Shown here in pieces: positions 32,618 through 41,236 of a stretch of 64,000 nucleotides of DNA. Each line of letters starts with the position of its first letter. The first letter of the stretch is position 1. The stretch lies in contig NZ_JBHSWE010000001.1 of assembly GCF_042661465.1 (NCBI RefSeq), forward strand, positions 4,588,001-4,652,000. The letters are read 5' to 3'. The notes under the pieces are model-generated. The model did not search any database. It was not told where the DNA came from and saw only the letters and a list, made by a program, of their open reading frames with translations. Made by a program: the position numbers and the translations under genes. This DNA comes from Marinobacterium_A aestuariivivens. GTDB lineage: Bacteria > Pseudomonadota > Gammaproteobacteria > Pseudomonadales > Balneatricaceae.

Positions 32618-33601
32618 TCAGTTGATCGCGAGCTGGTAACGATCGACGATCGCCTTGAATAGGTCGTACTGGAGGCGGACGAAGTTCTCGGTCTGAGCCG
32701 CGTCGCGTACGAAGGGGATGGAGTTGAGCTGGTTTGTCTGCCGTTGCCACTGTTCGTCTTTGCTCACCTGTTGTAGCACCGCCTGCCACTTATCGACGAT
32801 CTCCGTCGGCAGGTTTGGCGGGCCGTAAAGGGCGCTCCAGCCGACGACCTGTTCAAGGTTCGGCATGTCGAGTTCGGCCACCGTCGGCGTGTCGGGCAGT
32901 TGGGCCGAGCGGGCGTCGGTGGTGATCAGCAAGGGCCTCAGTTGACCCGATTCGATGCCGGCGATCACGCCTGACATGTTTTGAAAGAAGATATCGACAT
33001 GGCCGCCGGCGACCGCAGCCACTGCCTTGCCGCCGCCCTTGTATGGGATATGGGTAAAGCTGTTGCTGTCGAGGCCGAGTTCGCCCTGCAGCATGATCAT
33101 CGAGATGTGCTGCAGCGAGCCGATACCGGTCGAGGCATAGCTGAGAGACTTGCCCTCGGACAGCGCCTGACGCAGGTCATCGAAACTCTGGTAGGGGCTG
33201 TCGGTGCCGACCGTCAGCACGAAGGGGTTCTTCTCCAGCAGTCCGAGGAAGGTGAAGTCGTTCCAGCGGTAGGGGATGCGGGGGTTGATCGCGGGCACCG
33301 CCGCCTGGGAGCCGACGCGGGCCAGCAGCAGGGTATAACCGTCGGGCCGTGAACGCGAGACGAAGGTCGAGCCGGTGACGCCAGCAGCGCCAACCTTGTT
33401 GACGACGATCATGTCTTCACCGAGGTATTGGCTGGCGGCATTGGCAAGTGTGCGAGCGGCGAGGTCGGCAGCGCCGCCGGGGCCATAGGGCGAAACCAGT
33501 GTTACGGGCTTCTCGGGATAGTCGGCAACGGCATTGCCGGCGAAGGCCAGCGTTGCCGCCAGCGCCACGGCCTGGAAGACCTTGGAGGCGAATAACTTCA
33601 T
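32618..33601 (-). CDS. tctC: Tripartite tricarboxylate transporter substrate-binding protein (Bug/TctC family)
   Basis: A 327-aa exported protein. Residues 1-26 form a signal peptide (KVFQAVALAATLAFAGNAVA). The Bug fold shows YPEKPVTLVSPYGPGGAADLAARTLA, VVNKVGAAGVTGSTFVSRSRPDGYTLLL and HIPYKGGGKAVAAVAGGHVDIFFQN. Family members capture carboxylates or related small organic acids in the periplasm and deliver them to TctAB. The gene is on the same strand as tctBA but separated by the ROK gene; both promoters share the same 17-base element. The ligand cannot be told. Confidence 0.92.
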   Translation of the reverse strand: MKLFASKVFQAVALAATLAFAGNAVADYPEKPVTLVSPYGPGGAADLAARTLANAASQYLGEDMIVVNKVGAAGVTGSTFVSRSRPDGYTLLLARVGSQAAVPAINPRIPYRWNDFTFLGLLEKNPFVLTVGTDSPYQSFDDLRQALSEGKSLSYASTGIGSLQHISMIMLQGELGLDSNSFTHIPYKGGGKAVAAVAGGHVDIFFQNMSGVIAGIESGQLRPLLITTDARSAQLPDTPTVAELDMPNLEQVVGWSALYGPPNLPTEIVDKWQAVLQQVSKDEQWQRQTNQLNSIPFVRDAAQTENFVRLQYDLFKAIVDRYQLAIN

Positions 33602-33682
33602 TATTTTCGTACCTGCGTCTGGGCTGCGGGTCGGTACCGCAGCGATTGTTATTGTCGGTCACGCGATTTCAGTCTACTTATT

Positions 33683-33699
33683 TTGATTACAGTAAGCAA
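33683..33699 (-). promoter_or_regulatory. Shared tct promoter/operator element TTGATTACAGTAAGCAA, copy 2
   Basis: Identical to the element before tctB. Minus-strand TTGCTT at its end is followed 17 bases on by TAGACT, a plausible sigma-70 promoter 60-80 bases before the tctC start. It also lies in the divergent region with the cyclic-nucleotide-binding gene. Confidence 0.6.
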
Positions 33700-33829
33700 C
33701 GAAATGTGCAGATTATTGTCAACAGGTCGACCAGCATGGCCGGGAAAGGTTCGGAACCGGGGGCGGTGGATCTGGAAGTGGTTTGGCTATGCTTGGACTG
33801 AGGTTGGGTCAGCCGGTGGGGGTGAAAGA

Positions 33830-34329
33830 GTGAAGACGATCTCCATGCCACAACTATTGCAGCGCTATCCGCCTGAATACTTTGGCACGCTGTCCACCTT
33901 CGGTGCAATCACCGAGGAGACGGTAAGAGGATTGCTGGAAGGCGGCCGTATCCTGCAACTGTCCGAGGGTGACATCCTGTACCGGAGCGGAAGTCGTGTG
34001 CAGGAGTTTTTCGTGCTGTGCGCGGGTAAGATCGTACTGTATCGCAATTACGACAGCCTGCCCGTTGCGGTCAGAACCTTCAGTCCGGGGAGCAGATTGG
34101 CTTTGCCGGGATGATCGCATTGCACGATCGGATGAATACCGCAGTCGCCGAGGCGGAGAGCCTGGTGTTGGAGATTTCGTCGGATCAGTTTTTCGCCCTG
34201 CACCAGGATGCTCCCGGTGACTTTGGCATTTTGATGCTGAATCTTGCCCGGGAGATGGCGCGTACGATCGCCCAGGAAGGCGACATTATCGAAATGCTTG
34301 GCCGGAAAAGCACTGGCGGTAGGCGTTAG
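33830..34329 (+). CDS. Cyclic-nucleotide-binding-domain protein, frameshifted in this sequence
   Basis: A protein of about 166 aa with a single cNMP/cupin-like beta-roll: LLEGGRILQLSEGDILYRSGSRVQEFFVLCAGKIVLYR, then VRTFSPGEQIGFAGMIALHDRMNTAVAEAESLVLEISSDQFFAL. The PBC motif with a nucleotide-binding Arg is not clear and there is no helix-turn-helix, so it is probably not a Crp-type DNA binder. The frame breaks near 34087 (CCGGGGAGCAG); one extra G joins the halves. The start is taken as GTG at 33830 with GGGGGTG before it; an ATG at 33845 is the alternative. It is divergent from tctC; a functional link is not proven. Confidence 0.7.
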
Positions 34330-34676
34330 CCCGCGGCCATCGAGGCGAACTGATCCGGGCGCATAGATGGTTGGGGAAAAAGAGGGCAGCGGCAAACACT
34401 GCGAAAACGAACTCCAGGGAGGCCTGACGAAACCTCACCTTTGAGGGGCAGTTGACCACCTCTCGCCGCTCAACAATGAGTGTCGCACTTATTATCTGAA
34501 TCCCCGTCCTACCAACTTTCTCTCAATTAATAGCGTGCTACAGCGGAGGCCGCTGTGTGCCGGGCGCGGCCGCTGAAGGATCCTGGTTTTGTACATTGAT
34601 TTACCTGAGATGGATCCCAGTTACGGGCAAATGCATTGCAGGAGGCCTGGTAGAATACAGTAGTTTGCTTGTTATT
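34330..34676. other. Intergenic region without recognisable gene
   Basis: I see no coding region, RNA gene or clear hairpin terminator. Base composition is more AT-rich than the surroundings toward 34480-34540 and 34650-34680. It borders the decayed aldolase and may be remnant DNA. Confidence 0.4.
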
Positions 34677-35163
34677 ATATGAGTTCCTTGTCTTCACGTA
34701 ATATTGACGCGAAAATGCTGAGGCCGGCGTTGTCCAAAGCATCGATATACTCTTCTGCCGTTTTGGGTATTCCAAGAATACCTTCAGGCTGCATTGGCAG
34801 GCGTCGCACTTCGGCGTTGAATTCGCGTCGTTCCTTCCGCCGCCAGATCCATGTCGGCCTTGAAAAGGCACGACCTGCTTTGCTTCCCAGAGATATTTCG
34901 TCGTAGGCTTGCCGCCAATCTGGCGGACCATCGGGTTCTCGAACAGGATCGAGCCGAGGATCCGCTTGCAGTCGAACGCGGGCTGGTGATGTTTCTTGTC
35001 CGTATCTGATGGACTTTGTCGGACATCTCATCGTCGCCCGAATATTTGGCTTCGGGAATGCCGTAAAGACGGAATACCTTCGGGGTGCTGCCGCCGCTCT
35101 GATCGAGTGCCGCAACAAAGCCGTATCGTTATGCACTTTGTCGAATTTTCGCTGTTTCATCAT
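34677..35163 (-). pseudogene. Decayed class I fructose-bisphosphate aldolase
   Basis: Read from an ATG at 35163 with frame changes, the minus strand gives MKQRKFDKVHNDT, VAALDQSGGSTPKVFRLYGIP, DEMSDKVHQIRTRNITSPAFD, KRILGSILFENPMVRQIGGKP and TTKYLWEAKQVVPFLKADMDLA. This matches the N-terminal 110 residues of the about 296-aa bacterial class I aldolase type. At least three frameshifts are needed. After that point similarity stops and the rest (ending REDKELI) is not aldolase; the Schiff-base Lys region is absent. Truncation together with many shifts indicates real decay rather than sequencing error alone. Confidence 0.65.
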
Positions 35164-35331
35164 TCCCTCCATGCACTGTTGGGTTGGATGGGGTCTTCGG
35201 ATCAGAGAATCGCAGTCGCAACCTGGGTCTAGAGTAAACCGCCAAATCCGGCACTTTGCCGGATGGACCGACCGTTGAAGCATCCAGCAGTCGCGTCGCT
35301 CGGTCGCGTTTCCCGGCCAGCAGATTTCAAT

Positions 35332-36267
35332 TCAGCGCCTCTCCACCTGCGGGCTTCCGCTTTTATGATGCAAGTCGAGTACAAAAAGACCCAGCCTGAT
35401 ACCGGCCAGAATGCAGCCGACGGTGAGAAAGCCTGCCGGTGAGAAAGCGGGCAGCGCGAGCAGCAGCTGGGAGTCGTTGCCGCCCATCGCCAGCGCCGTG
35501 CCGACGCCCATCAGGGTACCTGCCAGCAGGTGCAGAAACAGCGGGCCGACGGTGGTCGAGCGCAGTTGCAGCTTTTTCAGCCGGTGGGCGCCGAGGGACA
35601 TGCCGACGAGCAGGGCGAGCACCAGCGCATAGCGGGGCAGTGGGGGCGGCGGATGGACGTCGCCATTCAGCGCTGCCGCTATCTGCTCCTGCATCAGGCT
35701 GCCGGGCGACCAGCCCGGCTCGTAGAGGAAGAGCAACCCCGACAGCAGACCGATTCCCATCATGCCGAACCAGAGCCTTTGTCGCGACCGGTCACCCCGC
35801 AGTGCCCTGATGGCGAGCCCGCAGGAAGCTGTGAACAGAATCGCGAAGTGCAGGCTGTCGGGTCCGGGCAGCGCCGTCACGTGCAGATCCGGTTGCCACC
35901 AGGTCAGGGTGAACCAGCCAACAATCCAGCCCAGTGGAGTCGTCAGCATCCTCAGCTCTCCGCTGGCCAGTCGGCTGAGGGTCGAGATGCTGCAGCCCTG
36001 GTTGAAGGCGGTTCCGAGCCCGAACATGAAGCCGCCGATCGCAAACCCGGGACCGGGTTTGAACACCAGGAAGGGAATCGTGGCGCCGACGTAAGGCGCA
36101 ATAGACGCGACCACCCAGACCAGCACCCCACAGCAGAGAATCGAAATCAGCACCTCGGGTCGGCCCTGGGACCATTCCCTGACACCGCGCACCAGGCACA
36201 GGCCGGTGATCTGCGTCAGATACCCCAGAACCGCAACCAGCAGAAGGGCACTCAGCAACAACAACAT
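35332..36267 (-). CDS. YeeE/YedE-family sulfur-compound transporter
   Basis: A 311-aa membrane protein with about nine hydrophobic helices. The family motifs are visible: YLTQITGLCLVRGVREW near residue 20 and FMFGLGTAFNQGCSISTLSRLASGELRML near residue 83, both carrying a conserved Cys, and a second half with GTLMGVGTALAMGGNDSQLL. Characterised relatives import thiosulfate or act with TusA-type sulfur carriers. The ATG at 36267 follows GGGAGGT; an in-frame TTG at 36297 is less likely. It is the last gene of the leftward bufferin operon, 35 bases after the FMN protein gene, so it may relate to sulfur or cysteine supply. Confidence 0.83.
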   Translation of the reverse strand: MLLLLSALLLVAVLGYLTQITGLCLVRGVREWSQGRPEVLISILCCGVLVWVVASIAPYVGATIPFLVFKPGPGFAIGGFMFGLGTAFNQGCSISTLSRLASGELRMLTTPLGWIVGWFTLTWWQPDLHVTALPGPDSLHFAILFTASCGLAIRALRGDRSRQRLWFGMMGIGLLSGLLFLYEPGWSPGSLMQEQIAAALNGDVHPPPPLPRYALVLALLVGMSLGAHRLKKLQLRSTTVGPLFLHLLAGTLMGVGTALAMGGNDSQLLLALPAFSPAGFLTVGCILAGIRLGLFVLDLHHKSGSPQVERR

Positions 36268-36302
36268 GGCGAAACCTCCCGGGTGGACGGTCGACAATTC
36301 CG

Positions 36303-37829
36303 TTAAATCAGCATTTTGACCGGCTCGGACGTGGCCGCAGGTAACGGAAACATTTCGTCCAGCGCCCGGCTGCGGCCACCCTCCATCACCTGATGGCAGT
36401 GATAGCGTTGCAGCTCGCGGGGCTCTCTGACGCCGCAGGAATGGGCGATGACACCGACCTCATGGACGAGGTTGTGCACGTAGTGACGCACGCGCTCCGC
36501 TTTGTGATCGGGGTCGAGCCCTTTCTGCAGACGCGCATTGTGCGTCGTGATGCCGGTGGGGCAGGTATTGCGATTGCATTGCAGTGCCTGGATGCAGCCC
36601 AGGGCCATCATGAAGCCCCGTGCCGAGACCGCGAAGTCGGCGCCCATGCACAGCGCCCAGGCCACTTCTGCCGGATTGATCAGCTTGCCCGAGGCGATGA
36701 CCTTGATGCGCGATTTCAGGTTGTAGCGGTGCAACCGGTCGACGAGTAGCGGGAGGCTCTCACGGATGCTCAGCCCCATGTAGTCCATCAGGCTGGTGGG
36801 CGCGGCACCGGTACCGCCGTCGGCACTGTCGAGGGTAATGAAGTCCGGTGCCGATTCGATTCCCCGCTGTTGGATCGCCGTGAACAGGGTATCCAGCCAG
36901 CCGTAGGCTCCCAGCACGCACTTGAACCCCACCGGCTTGCCGGTTACCCGCCTTATCCGCGCAATCAGGTCCAGCAGGTCATCGACGCTGTTGATGTCGG
37001 GGTGGCGATTGGGACTGATGGAATCCTGTCCGATCGCGATACCGCGGATTGCCGCGATCTCTGCGCTGACTTTGGCGCCTGGCAGGATACCGCCCTTGCC
37101 GGGTTTGGCGCCCTGGGACAGCTTGAGCTCGAACATCCGCACCTGATCGTGGGCGGCAATCTCCCGAAGCCGGGTATCGCACAGGTTGCCGTCGGCATCA
37201 CGCACGCCGTATTTGGCCGTGCCGATCTGGAAGACCAGGTCGCATCCGCTCTCCATGTGCCAGGGCGACAGGCCGCCTTCACCGGTGTTGAGCCAGCAAC
37301 CGGCCAGCTTCGCGCCGCGCGACAGCGCCTGGACGGCCGGTTTCGACAGTGCCCCGTAACTCATCCCGGATATGTTGAACAGGGAACTTGCGGCGTACGG
37401 GTGGCGACAACCGACCCCGATGGTAACGGTGCCCACCGGTGCGGCGTCGGTGCCCAGCGTCGGGAACGGGCAGTTGACGAAGATCAGGGCGCCGGGCTGG
37501 TGAATATCCCGGGTGGATCCGAACGCCTGGGTGGTATCGACATTCTTGGCGGCCCGATACACCCAGCTGCGCTGGGCCCGGTTAAAGGGCATTTCCTCGC
37601 GGTCCATGGCGAAGAAGTATTGCCGGAGAAAAGTGCCGAGATGTTCGAAGACATAACGGAAGTGGGCCACCACCGGATAGTTGCGCCGCAACGCCTGGCG
37701 GGTCTGGGTCACGTCAAGCAGGTACACCACCAGCAGTGCCAGCACAGCCAGTCCCACCAGTAGCACGAACAGATAGGCCAGGGTGGAAAGAACGGTATGC
37801 ACAAGATCAAAGGTTTCGCGGGACATCAT
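36303..37829 (-). CDS. FMN-binding glutamate-synthase-family protein, membrane anchored
   Basis: A 508-aa protein. Residues 14-38 are one hydrophobic helix (TLAYLFVLLVGLAVLALLVVYLL). The rest is a GltS FMN barrel: SSLFNISGMSYGALSKPAVQALSRGAKLAGCWLNTGEGG, KPGKGGILPGAKVS, PDFITLDSADGGTGAAP and CIQALQCNRNTCPTGITTHN with the Cys-rich cluster region. It lacks the amidotransferase and NADPH parts of true glutamate synthase. This subfamily has no settled reaction. It starts 2 bases after bufC and is followed by the YeeE gene, so it is translated as part of the bufferin operon, an uncommon partner that could serve redox chemistry. Confidence 0.82.
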   Translation of the reverse strand: MMSRETFDLVHTVLSTLAYLFVLLVGLAVLALLVVYLLDVTQTRQALRRNYPVVAHFRYVFEHLGTFLRQYFFAMDREEMPFNRAQRSWVYRAAKNVDTTQAFGSTRDIHQPGALIFVNCPFPTLGTDAAPVGTVTIGVGCRHPYAASSLFNISGMSYGALSKPAVQALSRGAKLAGCWLNTGEGGLSPWHMESGCDLVFQIGTAKYGVRDADGNLCDTRLREIAAHDQVRMFELKLSQGAKPGKGGILPGAKVSAEIAAIRGIAIGQDSISPNRHPDINSVDDLLDLIARIRRVTGKPVGFKCVLGAYGWLDTLFTAIQQRGIESAPDFITLDSADGGTGAAPTSLMDYMGLSIRESLPLLVDRLHRYNLKSRIKVIASGKLINPAEVAWALCMGADFAVSARGFMMALGCIQALQCNRNTCPTGITTHNARLQKGLDPDHKAERVRHYVHNLVHEVGVIAHSCGVREPRELQRYHCHQVMEGGRSRALDEMFPLPAATSEPVKMLI

Positions 37830-37831
37830 GG

Positions 37832-38652
37832 TCAGGCTCCTTCCGGTCGTACCGGGTACGGATGGCTAGGTATCGGGGACGGGGCACAATCGCACAGCGG
37901 GATCAGCACGCCGGAGGCCAGATAGCGGGACAGCAGAGGTTGCAGGTCGAAGGTCCCATCGAGCATCAGCGCCTGGTCGACGGCCTCGCCGAGGGCTCGC
38001 CCCGCCATAGCGATGTCAACAAGCGCCCGGCCGGGGGTGCAAGGCCCAGAGCTGAACCGCCCATTGCGGGCGCAGTACCAGTACCGTCTCGCCACCACGG
38101 TCCAGGTCGATGGTTGCCGGCTCGTCGACCTCGGCCTGGTTGGCCTGCCAGATGCGATAGACGGGAAAATCGGACGCCAGCAGGCGGCAGGCCGGCCCCA
38201 GATGGAATCGCAGGCCGGGCAGATCGTCTGCGGGCATGCGGCTCAGCGCGTCGAGAGCGACGGCGGCATTGCCGGGGGCATGGAACACCTCATGGCAGGC
38301 CCATTCCAGACGGGCGATGTCGGCAAGGTAGGGCAGGCTGGCCGCTGGCTGGAAACCGGCAACAAAGGCCGCCATCCGGTCGCCGAACTGAGTGAGGTCG
38401 CCGCAGGCGGGGGATGGTTGCGCAGGTACCGGTCGACCAGGTAGCGAAAAAGTCCGCGCCCACCAGGCGTTGCATGACCGGGTAAACGGCTTCCAGCGCC
38501 TCGGTCAGGGAAATCCTGAAATTGTTGCGGTACACCTGCAGCAGCCGGGCGGCGGGCAGGCGTCCATCGGGAATCAGCCCCTGTAGGTGCTTGAGGTCGC
38601 TGCCCCAAAGGTCTTCGGCAAAGGCCCGTTGCAGTCGGTTAAGAGCGCTCAT
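37832..38652 (-). CDS. bufC: BufC/HvfC-like protein (DUF2063), frameshifted in this sequence
   Basis: The partner of the MNIO enzyme. The N-terminal DUF2063 domain reads LNRLQRAFAEDLWGSDLKHLQGLIPDGRLPAARLLQVYRNNFRISLTEALEAVYPVMQRLVG; the C-terminal part continues FVAGFQPAASLPYLADIARLEWACHEVFHA. Three single-base changes are needed: a missing T near 38449, a missing G near 38403 and an extra C near 38037. The repaired protein is 273 aa, the family length. BufC proteins recruit the precursor peptide to the MNIO enzyme. The ATG at 38652 overlaps the bufB stop (ATGA) and the FMN gene begins 2 bases after its stop. Confidence 0.82.
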
Positions 38653-39542
38653 CGGCAGGTCTCCCGGCGCCTTGTCGCGGCGCGGTTCAGGCAATCACGG
38701 GCAAGCCGCGCCTGATCGACAAGATCCGGCAGGGGCGGCAGCTCGGCATCCCATTCGATCAGGGTCGGTTTTGGTCCCAGCCACCTCAGCGCACGGCGGT
38801 ACAGGGACCAGACCTGATCACAGACCGGCGAGGCGTGGTCGTCGATCAGCAGCTCAGCGTCGTCGAACTGTTTTCGGCTGTGGCCGGCCAGGTGGATCTC
38901 CCCGACACGGCTGGCCGGGATGGCCTTCAGATAGGTTTCGGCATCGAAACCCTGATTGAAGGCGGACACGAAGATATTGTTGATGTCCAGCAGAATGCCG
39001 GCGCCGGTGCGTTCGGCGACTGCAGCCAGAAACTCCCATTCCGGGATGGTTGAATGACGATAGCGCAGGTAACTGGACGGATTCTCGATCAGCAGGCGCC
39101 ACCCCAGGATTTCCTGGGCCTGATCGACCCGCTGGCAGAAATGATCCAGCGCTTCTTCGGTGTAGGGCAGCGGCAGCAGGTCGTTGAAGTGGATGCCGGA
39201 TACTGCACCCCAGCTAAGGTGCTCCGATACCAGTCCCGGTCGTACCCGGTCGATCAGTTGCCGCAACAGGCGAAGATGCGGCTGGCTGATCGGGTCGGTG
39301 GAACCCAGTGACAGGCCCACGCCGTGCAGGCTCACCGGATAGTGCTCGCGGGCCTGCATCAGATAATGGAGCGCAACCCCACCGTTGCCGAAGAAATTCT
39401 CGGAGTGGACTTCAAGCCAGCCGACGGATGGACGCGTCTGCAACAGCGCCTCCATATGGGGACTGCGCAGACCTATCCCGGCATCGACCGGAATGGCGCT
39501 GTTGACGGCTGGCACGGGCTTGACAGGTATCAGAGGGTTCAT
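38649..39542 (-). CDS. bufB: MNIO-family (DUF692) iron oxidase BufB/HvfB
   Basis: A 297-aa DUF692 TIM-barrel enzyme. MNIO enzymes use two or three iron ions to oxidise cysteines in ribosomally made peptides; bufferin-type enzymes form thiooxazole rings. Metal-ligand regions visible: GWLEVHSENFFGNGG near residue 43, SLHGVGLSLGS, SEHLSWG, LIENPSSYLRY near residue 150, LLDINNIFVSAFNQG, EIHLAGHSR and TLIEWDAELPP. The ATG at 39542 follows AGGAGA; the TTG two codons earlier is less likely. It overlaps bufC by 4 bases and lies 76 bases after doxX. Confidence 0.92.
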   Translation of the reverse strand: MNPLIPVKPVPAVNSAIPVDAGIGLRSPHMEALLQTRPSVGWLEVHSENFFGNGGVALHYLMQAREHYPVSLHGVGLSLGSTDPISQPHLRLLRQLIDRVRPGLVSEHLSWGAVSGIHFNDLLPLPYTEEALDHFCQRVDQAQEILGWRLLIENPSSYLRYRHSTIPEWEFLAAVAERTGAGILLDINNIFVSAFNQGFDAETYLKAIPASRVGEIHLAGHSRKQFDDAELLIDDHASPVCDQVWSLYRRALRWLGPKPTLIEWDAELPPLPDLVDQARLARDCLNRAATRRRETCR

Positions 39543-39618
39543 CGGCAATCTCCTGAAGATATCGGAGCGGTTGGGGCGATTCGGAACGCGATCGCCCCAA
39601 CGTGCTCAGGGAGCGACA

Positions 39619-40134
39619 TCAGTGATGGGCCAGCCGTCGCTTCGGAGCCAGGTAGGGTCCGATCAGCGCATCCAGGGACAGCGCACCCGGTCCGTAGAAC
39701 AACGGCACCAGCAGCATCAATCCCCAGTACTGATGGTCCTTGAGGCCGATCTCGTTCAGCTCGGGATATGAGATCACGGCCACAATATTGAACAGGAACA
39801 GCGTCAGGGCGCTGAAGCGGGTGGCAAGACCCAGGGCGAGCAATGCAGGCATCAGCAACTCCACGCCGGTACCGAGATAGGCCGCCAGTTCCGGTGGCAG
39901 CAAGGGGACGCTGTATTCGTAGCTGAACAGGTAGAGGGTGGCATCCCAGCTGGCGATCTTGGTAAGACCGGCCTGCCAGAAAATAGCCGCAATCCAGAGT
40001 CGGAACAGCAGGCTCACAGCGGGACTGAGCCGATCGAGTGCGTGACTGCTCCAGCGGATACAGCCTGCGATTCGATCAAGCAACGCCGGGCCGGCCGCGG
40101 CCGGTATGACGGTGTCTGAGGGTATGGGGTTCAT
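39619..40134 (-). CDS. DoxX-family membrane protein of the bufferin operon
   Basis: A 171-aa protein with four hydrophobic helices. LLFRLWIAAIFWQAGLTKIASWDATLYLFSYEYSVPLLPPELAAYLGTGVELLMPALLALG is the DoxX family core, and LNEIGLKDHQYWGLMLLVPLFYGPGALSLDALI closes it. DoxX proteins commonly accompany DUF692/DUF2063/DUF2282 genes and are thought to handle membrane redox reactions. The ATG at 40134 has GGAGG seven bases before it; an upstream in-frame ATG at 40194 is less likely. It is placed second in the operon, between bufA and bufB, whereas it is often last. Confidence 0.85.
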   Translation of the reverse strand: MNPIPSDTVIPAAAGPALLDRIAGCIRWSSHALDRLSPAVSLLFRLWIAAIFWQAGLTKIASWDATLYLFSYEYSVPLLPPELAAYLGTGVELLMPALLALGLATRFSALTLFLFNIVAVISYPELNEIGLKDHQYWGLMLLVPLFYGPGALSLDALIGPYLAPKRRLAHH

Positions 40135-40243
40135 GCGGGCAACCTCCGTGCGTGGTGACCGGAGCCAGTCCGGATCACCACCCATGGTTTGCAATAGATC
40201 CTGAAACGAGGACAGACGAAAGAAACGAGGGGCCGTCGGCCGG

Positions 40244-40504
40244 TCACTTGGCGGTCAGAGAACCACCGGCAATCTTGCTGCAGGTGCCTTTAGGCACGGC
40301 GATAAAGGCGTCGGTCTGGCGATCCTGCTTGGTCGTCCCGGCGCAGGAGCTGGTTGCGGTCTGGCAGTCATTCTTGCCCTTGGCGGCGACACCGTAGCAT
40401 TTCTCGAATTCGGGATTGTCGGCCTTGGCGGTGTTCAAGGTGACCATACCCGCGGTGGAAAGGGCGAGAACGGCTGCGGTAATCAGTTGAGTGGAGACTT
40501 TCAT
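40244..40504 (-). CDS. bufA: Bufferin precursor peptide (DUF2282)
   Basis: An 86-aa exported peptide with an N-terminal signal (LITAAVLALSTAGMVTL, cleavage likely after AKA). The mature part has four Cys: EKCYGVA, KNDC, SSCAGTT and GTCSKIAGG, the spacing of the DUF2282/bufferin 1 family. In bufferins some Cys are converted by the MNIO enzyme to thiooxazoles and the product binds copper in the periplasm. The ATG at 40504 follows GAGGAA. It heads the six-gene leftward operon; the 109-base gap before doxX may allow higher expression of the precursor. No metal-responsive operator was recognised upstream. Confidence 0.9.
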   Translation of the reverse strand: MKVSTQLITAAVLALSTAGMVTLNTAKADNPEFEKCYGVAAKGKNDCQTATSSCAGTTKQDRQTDAFIAVPKGTCSKIAGGSLTAK

Positions 40505-40758
40505 GTTCGATTTCCTCAGGTAACAGTTTGGTATATGGCTTAGGCTTCGGGCCTCGTCGCCATGGAACACAGTCTGAAGAAATCGGCTGGGCGCCAACAT
40601 TCGCAATGACACCAGTTGTACCTGCGGAAAACCGTAGTAGGGCAGGTAGCATACCGGGTTAGCCGCGTGAACCGGGACGGGTAAATTGAAGATATTCAGG
40701 CAGGAAGAAAAAACCGTTTCTTGGGATGTCTGTAGCGGAATGACCGAGGAGGTCCATC

Positions 40759-41208
40759 ATGCGAGTCTCGCATCAAGAATACGTCACCACCGGTCTCAGC
40801 CGTGCCGCGCTGCGACAGGAAAATATCCGCTTCGACGGCACCGGCGGCATCAGCCAGAATAACCGGTCATGCGGATTTCGGCCGGCTTTCCTGGATACAC
40901 TGAGTGGTCGCATCTACTTATCCCGTTTTGCCAACGGAGTCCCCGCCCCCGTGCATCTGCTGGAGGGGTTGCCTGCGGAACTGGTGGTCAGCGGCGAGGG
41001 CCAAGCGCTCCGGATTCGCGCGACCGTGATTTCCGGCTTCGTGCTCGATGGCCGTTTCTATACCCGGGATCAGGCCACCGCCTATGCACTTGGGGGCGAT
41101 TGCAGTGATCAATGCCTTATACTGAAAGCGACCGGACCCGCAGGCTCCAAAGTCTTAACCACCGCATCCACCTCTGCGGACCAGGGCCCGGCAGCGGGAG
41201 CTGGATGA
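40759..41208 (+). CDS. Conserved protein of unknown function (149 aa)
   Basis: Not a family with a known function to me. The segment GGISQNNRSCGFRPAFLDTLSGRIYLSRFANGVPAPVHLLEGLP followed by SGFVLDGRFYTRDQATAYAL has the look of small conserved proteobacterial proteins. No signal peptide, membrane helix or metal motif stands out. GGAGG lies before the ATG. It is divergent from bufA across 254 bases and 28 bases before a sensor kinase, with which it may be co-transcribed. Confidence 0.65.
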   Translation: MRVSHQEYVTTGLSRAALRQENIRFDGTGGISQNNRSCGFRPAFLDTLSGRIYLSRFANGVPAPVHLLEGLPAELVVSGEGQALRIRATVISGFVLDGRFYTRDQATAYALGGDCSDQCLILKATGPAGSKVLTTASTSADQGPAAGAG

Positions 41209-41236
41209 CAGTTTGAGCAAATGGGGAAACGTCATC

